Assembly: GCF_002960425.1 (NCBI RefSeq) | Contig: NZ_POIZ01000027.1 | Span: 29,835-93,834, forward strand | Length of the DNA stretch: 64,000 nucleotides | Source: Streptococcus suis | GTDB taxonomy: Bacteria; Bacillota; Bacilli; Lactobacillales; Streptococcaceae | Direction: 5' to 3' | Part shown: positions 9,394 through 18,877 of the stretch, piece by piece | Position numbering within the stretch: position 1 is the first letter of the stretch | Layout of the letters: each line of letters starts with the position of its first letter | Made by a program: the position numbers and the translations under genes | The notes under the pieces: model-generated | Databases searched by the model: none | Told to the model about the DNA's origin: nothing | The model's input: only the letters and a program-made list of their open reading frames with translations

Positions 9394-9457
9394 AAACGTT
9401 TGACATATTTTGTAAAAGTGATATAATTAAACCATCGAAAGAGTGAAAACACTTTCA
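9394..9457 (+). promoter_or_regulatory. scrA promoter with ScrR operator and cre-like site
   Basis: A second AAACGTTT (9394-9401) overlaps the -35 TTGACA (9400-9405); the -10 TATAAT is at 9422-9427, 16 bases on. TGAAAACACTTTCA at 9444-9457 differs at one position from the CcpA cre consensus and lies where it would block early elongation. The two AAACGTTT centres are 65 bases apart, close to six helical turns. Confidence 0.75.
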
Positions 9458-9492
9458 AAAACAAATAATATTTATAAGGAGATTTTTGCAAG

Positions 9493-11382
9493 ATGAACAA
9501 TACAGAAATTGCAAAAAAAGTCATTGACGCCCTTGGCGGACGTGAGAACGTACGTAGTGTTGCCCACTGTGCGACTCGCCTTCGTGTCATGGTTGTTGAT
9601 GAAGGAAAAATCGACAAGGATACAGTCGAAGACATCGAAAAAGTACAAGGTGCTTTCTTTAACTCAGGTCAATACCAAATCATCTTTGGTACTGGTACAG
9701 TAAACAAAATCTACGATGAAGTCGTTGCCCTTGGTTTGCCAACAGCGACTACTGGTGAGCAAAAAGCGGAAGCTGCGAAACAAGGTAATGCTTTCCAACG
9801 TGCAATCCGTACATTCGGTGACGTATTCGTTCCAATCATTCCTGCGATCGTAGCAACTGGTCTTTTCATGGGTCTTCGTGGCCTTCTTGGAGCTCTTGGT
9901 TATACTCTTCCAGAAGATTTGAACGTTTACTCACAAATCTTGACAGATACAGCATTCATCGTATTGCCAGCCTTGGTAGTATGGTCAACTTTCCGTGTAT
10001 TCGGTGGTAACCAAACAATCGGTATCGTTCTTGGTATGATGCTCATTGCGGGTCAGTTGCCAAACGCTTGGGTTGTAGCATCAGGTGGCGATGTGAAACC
10101 AACTATCTTCTTCGGTTTCATCCCAGTTGTAGGTTTGCAAGGTTCAGTATTGCCAGCCTTCATCGTCGGTTTGATTGGTGCTAAATTTGAAAAAGCTGTC
10201 CGCAAGGTTGTTCCAGAAGTTCTTGACCTCTTGGTAACACCATTCGTAACTCTCTTTGTTATGTCTATCCTTGGCTTGTTTGTCATTGGTCCAGTCTTCC
10301 ACGTGGTTGAAAACTACATCTTGGCTGGTACACAAGCTATCTTGAACTTGCCAATGGGTCTTGGTGGTCTCCTTATCGGTGGTGTTCACCAAGTTATCGT
10401 GGTATCAGGTGTTCACCATATCTTCAACTTCTTGGAAGCTCAATTGGTAGCAAACACTGGTGCTAACCCATTCAACGCTATCATCACTGCAGCTATGACA
10501 GCACAAGGTGCTGCTACAGTAGCGGTTGGTGTGAAAACTAAAAATCCTAAATTGAAAGCTCTTGCTTTCCCAGCAGCTCTTTCTGCCTTCCTCGGTATTA
10601 CTGAGCCAGCTATCTTCGGTGTTAACTTGCGTTTCCGTAAGCCATTCCTTCTTTCATTGATTGCTGGTGCGATTGGTGGTGCAGTTGCGTCAATCCTTGG
10701 CCTTGCGGGCACAGGTATGGGTGTTACCATCATCCCAGGTTTGACACTTTATGCAGGTAATGGTCAGATTCTTCCATACATCTTCATGGTAGCTGTATCA
10801 TTTGCCCTTGGTTTTGCTTTGACTTACTTCTTCGGTTATGAAGATGAGGAGAAAGATGTAAAAAAGCCTAGCGCTTCAGCACAAGAAACAGCAAAAACGC
10901 TTGAAGAAGCAGAGACAGGACTTGTAGCTGAAGAAACTCTTGTATCTCCACTTTCAGGTGATGTTGTTGCTCTTGAAAATGTAAATGACCCAGTTTTCTC
11001 ATCAGGAGCTATGGGTAAAGGTTTGGCAGTTAAGCCAACTGAAGGTGTTGTTTACGCACCAGCAGATGCAGAAGTAACTATTGCTTTTGAAACAGGTCAC
11101 GCTTATGGCTTGAAAACAGCTTCAGGTGCTGAAATCCTGATCCATATCGGTATTGATACAGTATCAATGAACGGTAATGGATTTGAGAAATTGGTAGCAG
11201 CAGGCGATAAGGTAAAAGCTGGTACGCCACTTGCTAAATTCGATGCAGCTAAGATTGCTGAAGCAGGTCTTGATGATACAACGATGATCATCGTGACAAA
11301 CACTGCAGATTTCACAGAAGTTTCACCACTTGCTGAAGGTACAATTGCTCATGGTGCTGACTTCTTGAAAGTTGCTAAATAA
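9493..11382 (+). CDS. scrA: Sucrose-specific PTS permease, EIIBCA
   Basis: Membrane permease that imports sucrose and phosphorylates it to sucrose 6-phosphate. 629 residues in the order IIB (1-90, phospho-Cys26 in AHCATRL), a multi-spanning IIC (about 105-450, with GITEPAIFGVNLRFRKP), a linker, and IIA (about 485-629, phospho-His in LIHIGIDTVSMNG). The strong AAGGAG ten bases before the ATG and a promoter with overlapping operator fit inducible, catabolite-controlled expression. It works with ScrB (divergent) and ScrK (downstream). Confidence 0.96.
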   Translation: MNNTEIAKKVIDALGGRENVRSVAHCATRLRVMVVDEGKIDKDTVEDIEKVQGAFFNSGQYQIIFGTGTVNKIYDEVVALGLPTATTGEQKAEAAKQGNAFQRAIRTFGDVFVPIIPAIVATGLFMGLRGLLGALGYTLPEDLNVYSQILTDTAFIVLPALVVWSTFRVFGGNQTIGIVLGMMLIAGQLPNAWVVASGGDVKPTIFFGFIPVVGLQGSVLPAFIVGLIGAKFEKAVRKVVPEVLDLLVTPFVTLFVMSILGLFVIGPVFHVVENYILAGTQAILNLPMGLGGLLIGGVHQVIVVSGVHHIFNFLEAQLVANTGANPFNAIITAAMTAQGAATVAVGVKTKNPKLKALAFPAALSAFLGITEPAIFGVNLRFRKPFLLSLIAGAIGGAVASILGLAGTGMGVTIIPGLTLYAGNGQILPYIFMVAVSFALGFALTYFFGYEDEEKDVKKPSASAQETAKTLEEAETGLVAEETLVSPLSGDVVALENVNDPVFSSGAMGKGLAVKPTEGVVYAPADAEVTIAFETGHAYGLKTASGAEILIHIGIDTVSMNGNGFEKLVAAGDKVKAGTPLAKFDAAKIAEAGLDDTTMIIVTNTADFTEVSPLAEGTIAHGADFLKVAK

Positions 11383-11393
11383 TTCTAGCCCCC

Positions 11394-11480
11394 CTCTTTG
11401 CTTTCATTACTTCGTTAACTCGCTTTGGCGTACTTCAGTTATGCCTGCAGCTCGTTGCCTAGTACTGAAAGTAAGATGAG
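11394..11480 (+). repeat. BOX-like intergenic repeat, copy 3 (scrA-scrK)
   Basis: The shortest form: CTTTCATTAC ... GTACTGAAAG flank the core TTCGTTAACTCGC..GCGTACTTCAGTTATGCCTGCAGCTCGTTGCCTA, without inserts. It lies a few bases after the scrA stop. Confidence 0.8.
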
Positions 11481-11578
11481 AGCCTAGAAGTAAAAATATT
11501 TAGAAAAAGGCGGTAAGCCTTTTTCTTCTGTTTCTTTCTGTGGTATAATAGAACAAATAAAAAATAGGAGATATTCAG

Positions 11579-12460
11579 ATGACAAAACTATACGGAAGCT
11601 TGGAAGCTGGTGGTACAAAATTTGTATGTGCTGTCGGTGATGAGAACTTTCAAGTAATTGAAAAAACACAATTTCCAACGACAACACCATATGAGACCAT
11701 TGAACGTACAGTAGAATTCTTCAAACGCTATGAAGACCGTTTGGCAGGTATTGCCATTGGTTCATTCGGTCCAATTGATATTGACCAAAATTCACAGACC
11801 TACGGTTACATCACATCAACACCAAAACCACACTGGTCAAATATTGACTTGCTTGGTTTGATCGCCAAGGAATTTAATATCCCATTCTACTTCACGACAG
11901 ATGTTAACTCATCAGCCTATGGTGAAACCTTGGTTCGTAAGGGTGTTAAGAGCCTGGTTTACTATACTATCGGTACGGGTATCGGTGCTGGTGCTATCCA
12001 AAATGGTGAATTTATCGGTGGTTTGGGCCATACAGAAGCTGGTCATACTTACGTAGCTTTGCATCCATATGATGTCAAGCATGAGTTTAATGGAACTTGC
12101 CCATTCCATAATGGTTGTTTAGAAGGATTGGCAGCGGGTCCTTCTCTTGAAGGTCGTACTGGTATCCGTGGTGAGTTGATTGAACTCAACTCAGATGTCT
12201 GGGATGTTCAAGCCTATTACATTGCTCAAGCAGCTGTTCAGGCAACTCTGCTCTACCGTCCTCAAGTCATTGTATTTGGTGGTGGCGTTATGGCACAAGA
12301 ACACATGCTCAATCGTGTGCGTGAAAAATTCGTTGGTTTGATGAACGATTACCTTCCAACACCTGATGTCAAAGACTACATTGTAACGCCGGCTGTTGCT
12401 GAAAATGGTTCAGCTACACTTGGTAACTTTGCCTTGGCAAAACAAGTATCTGAAAAATAA
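11579..12460 (+). CDS. scrK: Fructokinase, ROK family
   Basis: Phosphorylates the fructose freed by ScrB to fructose 6-phosphate. 293 residues with the N-terminal phosphate loop LEAGGTKFVCAV, GTGIGAGAIQNGEFIGG (about 134-150), a His/Cys zinc cluster (CPFHNGCLEGLAAGPSLEGR, about 179-198) and a C-terminal VFGGGVM. It has its own TGGTATAAT promoter element (about 11541) and GGAG ribosome-binding site, so it can be made independently of scrA, and a terminator follows. Confidence 0.95.
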   Translation: MTKLYGSLEAGGTKFVCAVGDENFQVIEKTQFPTTTPYETIERTVEFFKRYEDRLAGIAIGSFGPIDIDQNSQTYGYITSTPKPHWSNIDLLGLIAKEFNIPFYFTTDVNSSAYGETLVRKGVKSLVYYTIGTGIGAGAIQNGEFIGGLGHTEAGHTYVALHPYDVKHEFNGTCPFHNGCLEGLAAGPSLEGRTGIRGELIELNSDVWDVQAYYIAQAAVQATLLYRPQVIVFGGGVMAQEHMLNRVREKFVGLMNDYLPTPDVKDYIVTPAVAENGSATLGNFALAKQVSEK

Positions 12461-12463
12461 AGG

Positions 12464-12489
12464 AAAATCCGAGTTATTCGGATTTTTTT
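12464..12489 (+). terminator. Rho-independent terminator after scrK
   Basis: AAAATCCGA pairs with TCGGATTTT and continues into a T run. Confidence 0.88.
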
Positions 12490-12645
12490 GTGGCTAAAAA
12501 GCTGGTGCGAAAGGATGTAAGGGAAAGACTCTTGTAAAGACGAAGAGGTAAAGACGAAGAAGGGAATAGGATTCCTATCATCCAACATAGAATTAGGCAA
12601 ATACTGCTCAAGTATGGTATAATAGGTTTTTGAAAGGACTAACTT

Positions 12646-13308
12646 ATGATTAGAAAAGAGAAAAGATTTCCGCTAGTAGCTGATAATGAAGTGCTAGTAG
12701 GAGTAAATCCAATTATGAGTTTATATGATGAAAGCGACTTGATTAGTAATATCAAGGGGCCTTATCAAGAAAAAGAATTTGCTGGTGTATCATCTAGTCA
12801 GCCAGCGATAAGAGAGACTGGTCGCCTTGTGACAGACGATGACCTCTTGCCTCCACTCTTTGAGGCCAAATCCAGTCATTATTCGCGGAGAGAGCGTCTG
12901 CAACAATATACCCAAGCCAAACCAACTCAGGTTAAGACTCAGGGTCAAGTGGCCCGTGAGCAAGCCCGTGAGGATTTGAAGAAGAAACGGTCTGCAACCT
13001 ACCTGAGAGATGAAAAACCAACGCCGGCCAAGGTCTTTGTCAAGCCACCTGTTAGCCCAACACCAGAGGTGAAGGCAGGAACCTTGTCCCACTTGGCAGA
13101 TAAGCTTCGTCAGACAGACTATATCTTGGCAGATATTCCTGCGGTCTATTCCTTGAAAAAAGAGGATCGTGAGCAGGAGCAACCGGTGAGAAAAAATTCC
13201 TATGACTTTTTGAAGAAAAGCCAGGTTTATAACTATCCTGAGCGCCAGCAACAAAGAGATCGTCGCATTGCACAGGAATTAAATTTAACAACTATAGAAG
13301 AGGACTAA
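12646..13308 (+). CDS. Conserved streptococcal hypothetical protein upstream of murC
   Basis: 220 residues, no signal peptide or membrane span, very rich in Lys, Arg, Glu and Gln and probably largely disordered (for example [20 protein letters not shown]). I recognise no domain. The gene stops one base before the murC ATG, so the two are co-transcribed from the TATAAT at about 12619, and the same neighbour is common upstream of murC in streptococci. A link to cell-wall synthesis or division is only suggested by that context. Confidence 0.75.
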   Translation: MIRKEKRFPLVADNEVLVGVNPIMSLYDESDLISNIKGPYQEKEFAGVSSSQPAIRETGRLVTDDDLLPPLFEAKSSHYSRRERLQQYTQAKPTQVKTQGQVAREQAREDLKKKRSATYLRDEKPTPAKVFVKPPVSPTPEVKAGTLSHLADKLRQTDYILADIPAVYSLKKEDREQEQPVRKNSYDFLKKSQVYNYPERQQQRDRRIAQELNLTTIEED

Positions 13309-13309
13309 C

Positions 13310-14641
13310 ATGACAAAAACCTATCATTTTATCGGAATTAAAGGTTCAGGCATGAGTGCCTTGGCACTGATGTTGCACCAAATGGGCTACAAGGTTCAGG
13401 GAAGTGATGTAGAGAAATACTACTTCACTCAACGTGGCTTGGAACAAGCAGGTATCGACATTTTACCTTTCGATGAGAAAAATATCACGGCTGATGTTGA
13501 ACTAATCGCTGGAAATGCCTTCCGTCCAGATAACAATGTGGAGATTGCATTTGCCGATGCACAGGGCTTTAGCTACAAACGCTACCATGAATTCTTGGGT
13601 GAATTTATGAAGGGCTTTACCAGCCTTGGTGTAGCAGGTGCCCACGGTAAGACATCAACGACAGGACTTTTGGCCCATGTGATGCGCAATATCACAGACA
13701 CCTCTTTCCTGATTGGAGATGGAACAGGTCGTGGCTCAGCCAATGCCCAGTATTTTGTCTTTGAGTCAGATGAGTATGAGCGCCATTTTGCCCCTTACTA
13801 TCCTGAGTACAGCATCATTACTAACATTGACTTTGATCATCCAGATTACTTCACCAGCCTAGAGGATGTCTTTAACGCCTTTAACGATTATGCCAAACAA
13901 GTCAAAAAAGGTCTGTTTGTCTATGGTGAAGACGAGCAGCTGCGTCGGATTACGGCTAATGCCCCAATCTACTACTACGGAACAGGTCCAGACAATGACT
14001 TTGTAGCCTATGATTTGAAACCATCGACGACTGGTTCACAGTTCAAGGTCCGTCACAAAGAACAAGAATTGGGAGAGTTCCAAATTCCAACCTTTGGCAA
14101 GCACAATGTCATGAATGCAACAGCCGTTATTGCTAACCTTCACATGGCTGGTTTTGATTTGAGCTTGGTTGCAGAGCACTTGAAGACCTTTGCAGGTGTC
14201 AAACGCCGCTTTACAGAGAAGGTTGTCAACGATACAGTCATCATTGATGACTTTGCCCACCATCCAACAGAAATCATTGCGACCATTGACGCGGCTCGTC
14301 AGAAGTATCCAAGCAAGGAGTTGGTAGCTATTTTCCAACCTCACACCTTTACGCGAACCATTGCCCTTTTGGATGAATTTGCGGAAGCCCTAAATGGAGC
14401 AGACGCTGTTTACTTGGCACAGATTTACGGTTCGGCGCGTGAAACAGATAATGGTCAGGTTAAGGTAGAAGATCTGGCAGCTAAAATCAATAAAAAAGGT
14501 GGTCTGGTTACTGTCGAAAATACCTCGCCGCTTTTGGATCATGACAATGCTGTCTATGTATTTATGGGGGCTGGAGATATTCAGTCTTATGAGTATTCAT
14601 TTGAAAGATTGCTTTCCAGCTTGACAAATAATGTTCAATAA
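13310..14641 (+). CDS. murC: UDP-N-acetylmuramate-L-alanine ligase
   Basis: Adds L-alanine to UDP-MurNAc, the first amino acid of the peptidoglycan stem, in the cytosol. 443 residues with the N-terminal dinucleotide-like loop [12 protein letters not shown], the ATP-binding loop [10 protein letters not shown] (about 108-117), central [10 protein letters not shown] and [10 protein letters not shown], and C-terminal [10 protein letters not shown] and FQPHTFTRT. Directly coupled to the preceding hypothetical gene. Length and motifs are canonical. Confidence 0.97.
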   Translation: MTKTYHFIGIKGSGMSALALMLHQMGYKVQGSDVEKYYFTQRGLEQAGIDILPFDEKNITADVELIAGNAFRPDNNVEIAFADAQGFSYKRYHEFLGEFMKGFTSLGVAGAHGKTSTTGLLAHVMRNITDTSFLIGDGTGRGSANAQYFVFESDEYERHFAPYYPEYSIITNIDFDHPDYFTSLEDVFNAFNDYAKQVKKGLFVYGEDEQLRRITANAPIYYYGTGPDNDFVAYDLKPSTTGSQFKVRHKEQELGEFQIPTFGKHNVMNATAVIANLHMAGFDLSLVAEHLKTFAGVKRRFTEKVVNDTVIIDDFAHHPTEIIATIDAARQKYPSKELVAIFQPHTFTRTIALLDEFAEALNGADAVYLAQIYGSARETDNGQVKVEDLAAKINKKGGLVTVENTSPLLDHDNAVYVFMGAGDIQSYEYSFERLLSSLTNNVQ

Positions 14642-14695
14642 GAAGAAAGACGGAGGCCTATGGCCCCTGTTTTTCCGCTATTTAGGGGGATGTTT

Positions 14696-15178
14696 ATGGA
14701 GATTCGTTTTGCTCGACTATCAGATCTAGACCAGGTTCTGGAACTTGAAACTGCTAATTTTTCCAAAGAAGAACGGATTTCGGAGCAGGTTCTGGCAACC
14801 TTTTTAAGAGAAGTACCGCAGACTTGCTTGGTCATGGAAGTAGAGGGCCAATTAGCAGGCTTTATCCTGGCCAGTCCATGGGCCTCTGCCACAGTTACAG
14901 ATGAAATTTTCTATCTGGAGTCTGGTCAGTTGCCGACAGGTCAACACCTGGCTATAGCTAGCCTATCAGTAGCTCCCAACTATCAAGGCCAGGGGATAGG
15001 GACCCTCTTGCTTGCAGGTCTAAAAGAAGTAGCTGTCCAAGGAAACTATCAAGGGATTGCCCTGACCTGTAAGGAGAGCCTGATCAAGTATTACCAAATC
15101 AATCAATTTGAGGACCAGGGACCTTCACAATCTCAATTTGGAGGAAAAACCTGGTATGATATGTATTGGAAAGCTTGA
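14696..15178 (+). CDS. GNAT family N-acetyltransferase
   Basis: A 160-residue single-domain acetyltransferase. The acetyl-CoA loop is visible in ASLSVAPNYQGQGIGTLLLA, preceded by FILASPW and followed by IALTCKESLIKYY. Substrate unknown; its neighbours (murC, mltG) do not settle it. The frame opens at 14660, but that ATG is only three bases from a CGGAGG; the ATG at 14696 has AGGGGG six bases upstream and begins MEIRFARL, typical of the family, so I chose it. The interval GGAGGCCTATGGCCCC with a following TTTTT could also be a weak murC terminator. Confidence 0.85.
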   Translation: MEIRFARLSDLDQVLELETANFSKEERISEQVLATFLREVPQTCLVMEVEGQLAGFILASPWASATVTDEIFYLESGQLPTGQHLAIASLSVAPNYQGQGIGTLLLAGLKEVAVQGNYQGIALTCKESLIKYYQINQFEDQGPSQSQFGGKTWYDMYWKA

Positions 15179-15252
15179 TATAAAGGGAATTTCTTGCATT
15201 TCCTAGGCCTTTGAGATATAATGTATAGTAACTGTGTGAAAGGAGCGATAGC

Positions 15253-17055
15253 GTGACAAAGGATACGAATGAAAATAACACGCAGTCTTCAAGTTTTCGC
15301 GATCAGATTTTGCGGGATTTGGAAGAATTGAAATTAAAACGTTTGGCAGACCAGGCCATCAAAGGTCAGACGGAACAACCAAACCAAGTGAAGGTTGACC
15401 AGCAAATAGAATTCCCTGCGGAACCAGTTAGCCAAAGAGAAACCATTCCAGTTGGAGAAATGACTTATCCGGAGACCTATTTGGCAGAGGAAGGTCAAGA
15501 AAATCTTGAAGAAGAGGTTGAGGAAATCATTCCATCAGAGCCTGTTGTTGAGACGGAAGACCTTGTTGTCGAGAAGGAAGAAGTACCAACTTCGGCTCCA
15601 GTGACCCAAGATACAGTCGAACGCAATCTGGAAGAGTTGAGAAGATTGGTTGCAGCGAATACCACTGGTTTTGAAAATGAACCATCACCAGTTGCGACTC
15701 CAGAAACAGAAGTTGAACCCAGCTTAGAAGAGACATTTGTTGATTTTCCAGTAGAAGATGTTTCAGCAGTGACTGGTGATACAGAAATCATCTCCCTAGA
15801 AGATACCCTTCTAGCTTCAAAAATCAATGAAACGCCTGCAGAAAAGTCAGAAGAGCCAGTAGTTGCAACAGCCCTGCCATCTAGGAAGAATCTATCGAAT
15901 AAGAGCAGTCTTCAACGCCGCAAGAAACAAGACAAGGCAGCCAAGCGCATCGTATCGGTGATCATGTCTTTGATTCTCCTAGTGGTAGTTGTGACTGGAA
16001 TTGCAGGTTATATGTGGATCAAATCCAGCTTAGAGCCTGTTAATGCAAAAGCTACAGAAGCTGTTCAGGTTGAAATTCCAGAAGGCTCCTCTACTTTAGA
16101 AATCGGTAAGATCTTGGTAGACAACCAGTTGGTGAAGAATGCAACGGTCTTTAATTACTATTCAAAAATCAAGAGCTATAATAACTTCCAAAGCGGTTAT
16201 TACAATTTGAAGCAAAGCATGTCGGTTGACGATATTGCAAAAGCCTTACAAGAAAGTGGGACTCCGACTCCTCAGAAAGAGCCGGCAGGTAAAATCTTGA
16301 TCGTCGAAGGGTATACACTGACTCAAATCTCACAGGCTATTACCAATAATACCAAGACAGAAGATAAGAACGATAAGACACCATTCACTTCAGAAGAATT
16401 TATGGCAACAGTGACCAACCCAGATTTCATCAATCGTATGGTTGCTGCTTATCCACAATTGTTTGCTAGTCTTCCAACAGCAGACAGCGGTGTTATCTAT
16501 CAATTAGAGGGTTACCTCTTCCCAGCTGTCTATGAATATACTGAAGAAACAACAATGGAAGAGTTGGTTGAACAAATGATTGCGGCTATGGATGCTCGTT
16601 TGCAACCTTACTATGAGGCTATTGCTGCGAAAAACTTAACGGTTAACGAAGTGCTGACTTTGGCCTCACTCGTTGAAAAAGAAGGTTCTACAGATGAGGA
16701 TCGTCGCAATATTGCAAGTGTATTCTTCAACCGTCTCAATAATGAAATGCCTTTACAGTCTAATATTGCTATTCTTTATGCACAAGGCAAGCTTGGTCAA
16801 GAAACAACTTTGGCAGAGGATGCTGGAATTGATACCAACATTGATTCACCATATAACATCTATTGGAGGGCTGGCTTGATGCCTGGTCCAGTAGATAGCC
16901 CAAGTGTATCAGCGATTGAAGCGGTTATCAATGCCAACACAACGGATTATCTTTACTTTGTGGCAGATGTAACAACAGGTACGGTTTACTATGCGAGAAC
17001 AATCGAAGAACACGACCAAAACGTTGCTAAGTATGTCAACGCTCACTTAGAGTAA
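15253..17055 (+). CDS. mltG: Endolytic murein transglycosylase MltG
   Basis: Membrane-anchored lytic transglycosylase that cleaves nascent glycan strands, and in streptococci acts with the peripheral wall-synthesis machinery. 600 residues: a long acidic cytoplasmic N-terminal region (1-230) as in other streptococcal homologues, one membrane helix (about 236-258), a LysM-like section, then the YceG domain with the catalytic Glu in SLVEKEGSTDEDRRNIASVF (about 472-491). It starts at GTG 15253, eight bases after AAAGGAG; a TATAAT lies at about 15217. A strong terminator follows. Confidence 0.93.
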   Translation: MTKDTNENNTQSSSFRDQILRDLEELKLKRLADQAIKGQTEQPNQVKVDQQIEFPAEPVSQRETIPVGEMTYPETYLAEEGQENLEEEVEEIIPSEPVVETEDLVVEKEEVPTSAPVTQDTVERNLEELRRLVAANTTGFENEPSPVATPETEVEPSLEETFVDFPVEDVSAVTGDTEIISLEDTLLASKINETPAEKSEEPVVATALPSRKNLSNKSSLQRRKKQDKAAKRIVSVIMSLILLVVVVTGIAGYMWIKSSLEPVNAKATEAVQVEIPEGSSTLEIGKILVDNQLVKNATVFNYYSKIKSYNNFQSGYYNLKQSMSVDDIAKALQESGTPTPQKEPAGKILIVEGYTLTQISQAITNNTKTEDKNDKTPFTSEEFMATVTNPDFINRMVAAYPQLFASLPTADSGVIYQLEGYLFPAVYEYTEETTMEELVEQMIAAMDARLQPYYEAIAAKNLTVNEVLTLASLVEKEGSTDEDRRNIASVFFNRLNNEMPLQSNIAILYAQGKLGQETTLAEDAGIDTNIDSPYNIYWRAGLMPGPVDSPSVSAIEAVINANTTDYLYFVADVTTGTVYYARTIEEHDQNVAKYVNAHLE

Positions 17056-17070
17056 ATTAGAAATTTATAA

Positions 17071-17104
17071 CAAAATTATGTGGATTTCCACATAATTTTG
17101 TTTT
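17071..17104 (+). terminator. Rho-independent terminator after mltG
   Basis: CAAAATTATGTGG and CCACATAATTTTG are perfectly complementary around ATTT and are followed by TTTT. It sits just ahead of greA. Confidence 0.9.
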
Positions 17105-17136
17105 CACAGAAAATGATAGAAAGAAAAGGAAATATA

Positions 17137-17619
17137 ATGGCAGAAAAAACCTATCCAATGACCTTGGAAGAAAAAGAAAAATTAGAAAAAGAATTGGAAG
17201 AGCTTAAGCTCGTCCGTCGTCCAGAAATCGTAGAGCGTATTAAAATTGCACGTTCTTATGGAGACCTTTCAGAAAACTCTGAGTACGAAGCGGCTAAAGA
17301 TGAGCAAGCCTTTGTTGAAGGTCAAATTTCAACGATTGAAACCAAAATTCGCTATGCTGAGATTGTCAACAGCGATGCCGTTGCTGCAGATGAAGTAGCG
17401 ATTGGTAAAACCGTTACAGTTCAAGAAGTCGGTGAAACGGAAGAGGAAGTTTACCACATCGTAGGTGCTGCGGGTGCAGATGCCTTTGCAAGTAAGATTT
17501 CTAACGAAAGTCCAATCGGTCATGCCTTGATTGGTAAGAAGACAGGAGATGTGGCTATGATTGAAACACCTGCTGGCAGCTACGAAGTTAAAATCTTGAA
17601 AGTTGAAAAAACAAAATAA
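17137..17619 (+). CDS. greA: Transcription elongation factor GreA
   Basis: Enters the RNA polymerase secondary channel and stimulates cleavage of backtracked RNA. 160 residues: an N-terminal coiled coil (1-75) with the acidic tip loop in [11 protein letters not shown], then the FKBP-like C domain ([14 protein letters not shown]). The frame is open from 17080, but that reading passes through the mltG terminator; the ATG at 17137, preceded by AAAGGAAAT, gives the standard start MAEKTYPMT. Confidence 0.96.
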   Translation: MAEKTYPMTLEEKEKLEKELEELKLVRRPEIVERIKIARSYGDLSENSEYEAAKDEQAFVEGQISTIETKIRYAEIVNSDAVAADEVAIGKTVTVQEVGETEEEVYHIVGAAGADAFASKISNESPIGHALIGKKTGDVAMIETPAGSYEVKILKVEKTK

Positions 17620-17624
17620 GGTGT

Positions 17625-17653
17625 GGAGAGAGTCGAATGATTCTCTCTTTTTT
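17625..17653 (+). terminator. Rho-independent terminator after greA
   Basis: GAGAGAGTC pairs with the downstream GATTCTCTC and enters TTTTTT. Confidence 0.85.
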
Positions 17654-17662
17654 GCATTAGAA

Positions 17663-17888
17663 AACAACCATCCGACCAGATGGTTGTTCAGAACGCAGAC
17701 AAACTCCTAAAAATACAAAAAATTGAAGAAGTTTGTGAATGATAGCAAGTCAATAAACTCTTAGAAACGTTGATATTTCGGTGTTTCTGAGAGTTTTTTG
17801 TTTTCAACATAAAGAAAAAAGATTGAAGAAAATTGTCCAAAATGGACTTTTTCTTCAATCTGAACAACTATCTGACCAGATGGTTGTT
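17663..17888. repeat. Hairpin-rich element bounded by 26-base palindromic direct repeats
   Basis: AACAACCATC-N6-GATGGTTGTT at 17663-17688 recurs at 17863-17888, exactly 200 bases on, with two differences. Between them are a terminator-like hairpin (AACTCTTAGAAAC with GTTTCTGAGAGTT and TTTTTT, 17756-17801) and a 40-base hairpin (GATTGAAGAAAA / TTCTTCAATC, 17821-17860). It fills the space between the convergent greA and yidC. It encodes nothing I can see; it may be a remnant or mini mobile element that also stops transcription. Confidence 0.6.
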
Positions 17889-17893
17889 AGGTT

Positions 17894-18811
17894 TTATCTA
17901 GACCGTTGCTTGCCAGCATTTCGATTGGTCTTCTTAGAAGCTTTTTCTTCAATGATGGCAGATGCTTTTGGAGTAACATCTTTTACTGTAGATTTGTAAG
18001 GTTTTGGTGGATTGTTCTTAAATTCTTCCTCTACCTTAGCGCGAACTTTTGGCTTGAGGATGAAGTTGGTCAAGGCTTGTTGGACAAGTCCGATCATACC
18101 ACCGACTACCCAGTAAAGAGTGACACCTGCTGGTGAAGTCCAGGAGAAGATGACAATCATGATTGGGTTCATATAGGCTACAGTTTGCATTTGCTTTTTC
18201 TGCTCTTCATCCATCCCCACCTGCATCAACATAGATTGGGCATAGTAGAGGATACCTGCTATAGCAGTTAGAATCATACTTGGTTGACCAAGAGGAATTC
18301 CCAGGAATGTCGCTTCGGAAATACCTGGTGTGTAGCGGGCTGCGTAGAAGAGGGCAGTGAAGAATGGCATTTGGATGAGCAGTGGAAGACAGCCCATACC
18401 GCCAAACATGCTGACACCGTATTGTTTTTGCGCCGCAAAGAATTCTTGCTGGGCAGCCAATTGTTCCTCTTGAGAACTTGCATTTTTCATGCGTTCTTGG
18501 ATAGGTCCCAAGATTGGCTTGAGGTAGTTCATTTTTTCTGACTGATAGGTTGACTTCCATGATTGGTAGATACCCAATGGCATGATGAGGAAGCGGACAA
18601 TCAGGGTCACTACAATGATAGCCACACCAAATCCTAAACCTTGGTTTTCAGCGAAGAAGGTGATTAGGTTCCCCATTGGTTCAACCAGATAGTTGTAAAC
18701 CCATCCTTCACCGGTTGGAACACCCTTGCCATCTGTTTTGACACATCCAGCTAAAAATACAAGGCTGGCAAGAGCCATGCTGGCTAAGAGTAGACGTTTA
18801 TTCTTTTTCAA
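17894..18811 (-). CDS. yidC: Membrane protein insertase YidC, lipoprotein type
   Basis: Inserts membrane proteins alone or with SecYEG. 305 residues. The N-terminus is a lipoprotein signal with lipobox LAGC (Cys23). Five hydrophobic segments follow, with the 60KD_IMP-domain features FLIMPLGIYQSWKST (hydrophilic-groove Arg), GCLPLLIQMPFFTALFYAAR, and NPIMIVIFSW; the tail is basic. The substrate-groove and lipobox features make it a Gram-positive YidC; whether it is the YidC1 or YidC2 type is not certain, though the moderate tail favours neither clearly. Convergent with greA. Confidence 0.93.
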   Translation of the reverse strand: MKKNKRLLLASMALASLVFLAGCVKTDGKGVPTGEGWVYNYLVEPMGNLITFFAENQGLGFGVAIIVVTLIVRFLIMPLGIYQSWKSTYQSEKMNYLKPILGPIQERMKNASSQEEQLAAQQEFFAAQKQYGVSMFGGMGCLPLLIQMPFFTALFYAARYTPGISEATFLGIPLGQPSMILTAIAGILYYAQSMLMQVGMDEEQKKQMQTVAYMNPIMIVIFSWTSPAGVTLYWVVGGMIGLVQQALTNFILKPKVRAKVEEEFKNNPPKPYKSTVKDVTPKASAIIEEKASKKTNRNAGKQRSR

Positions 18812-18877
18812 ATTGATACATTCCTTTTAATACATGATAGATTCTATTTTACTGTTTTTATGCACAATTTTCAAGTT

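Noticed and set aside
14660..14695. N-terminal extension of the GNAT protein
   Set aside because: The extension overlaps a terminator-like stem and has poor spacing to its ribosome-binding site, while the ATG at 14696 fits well.
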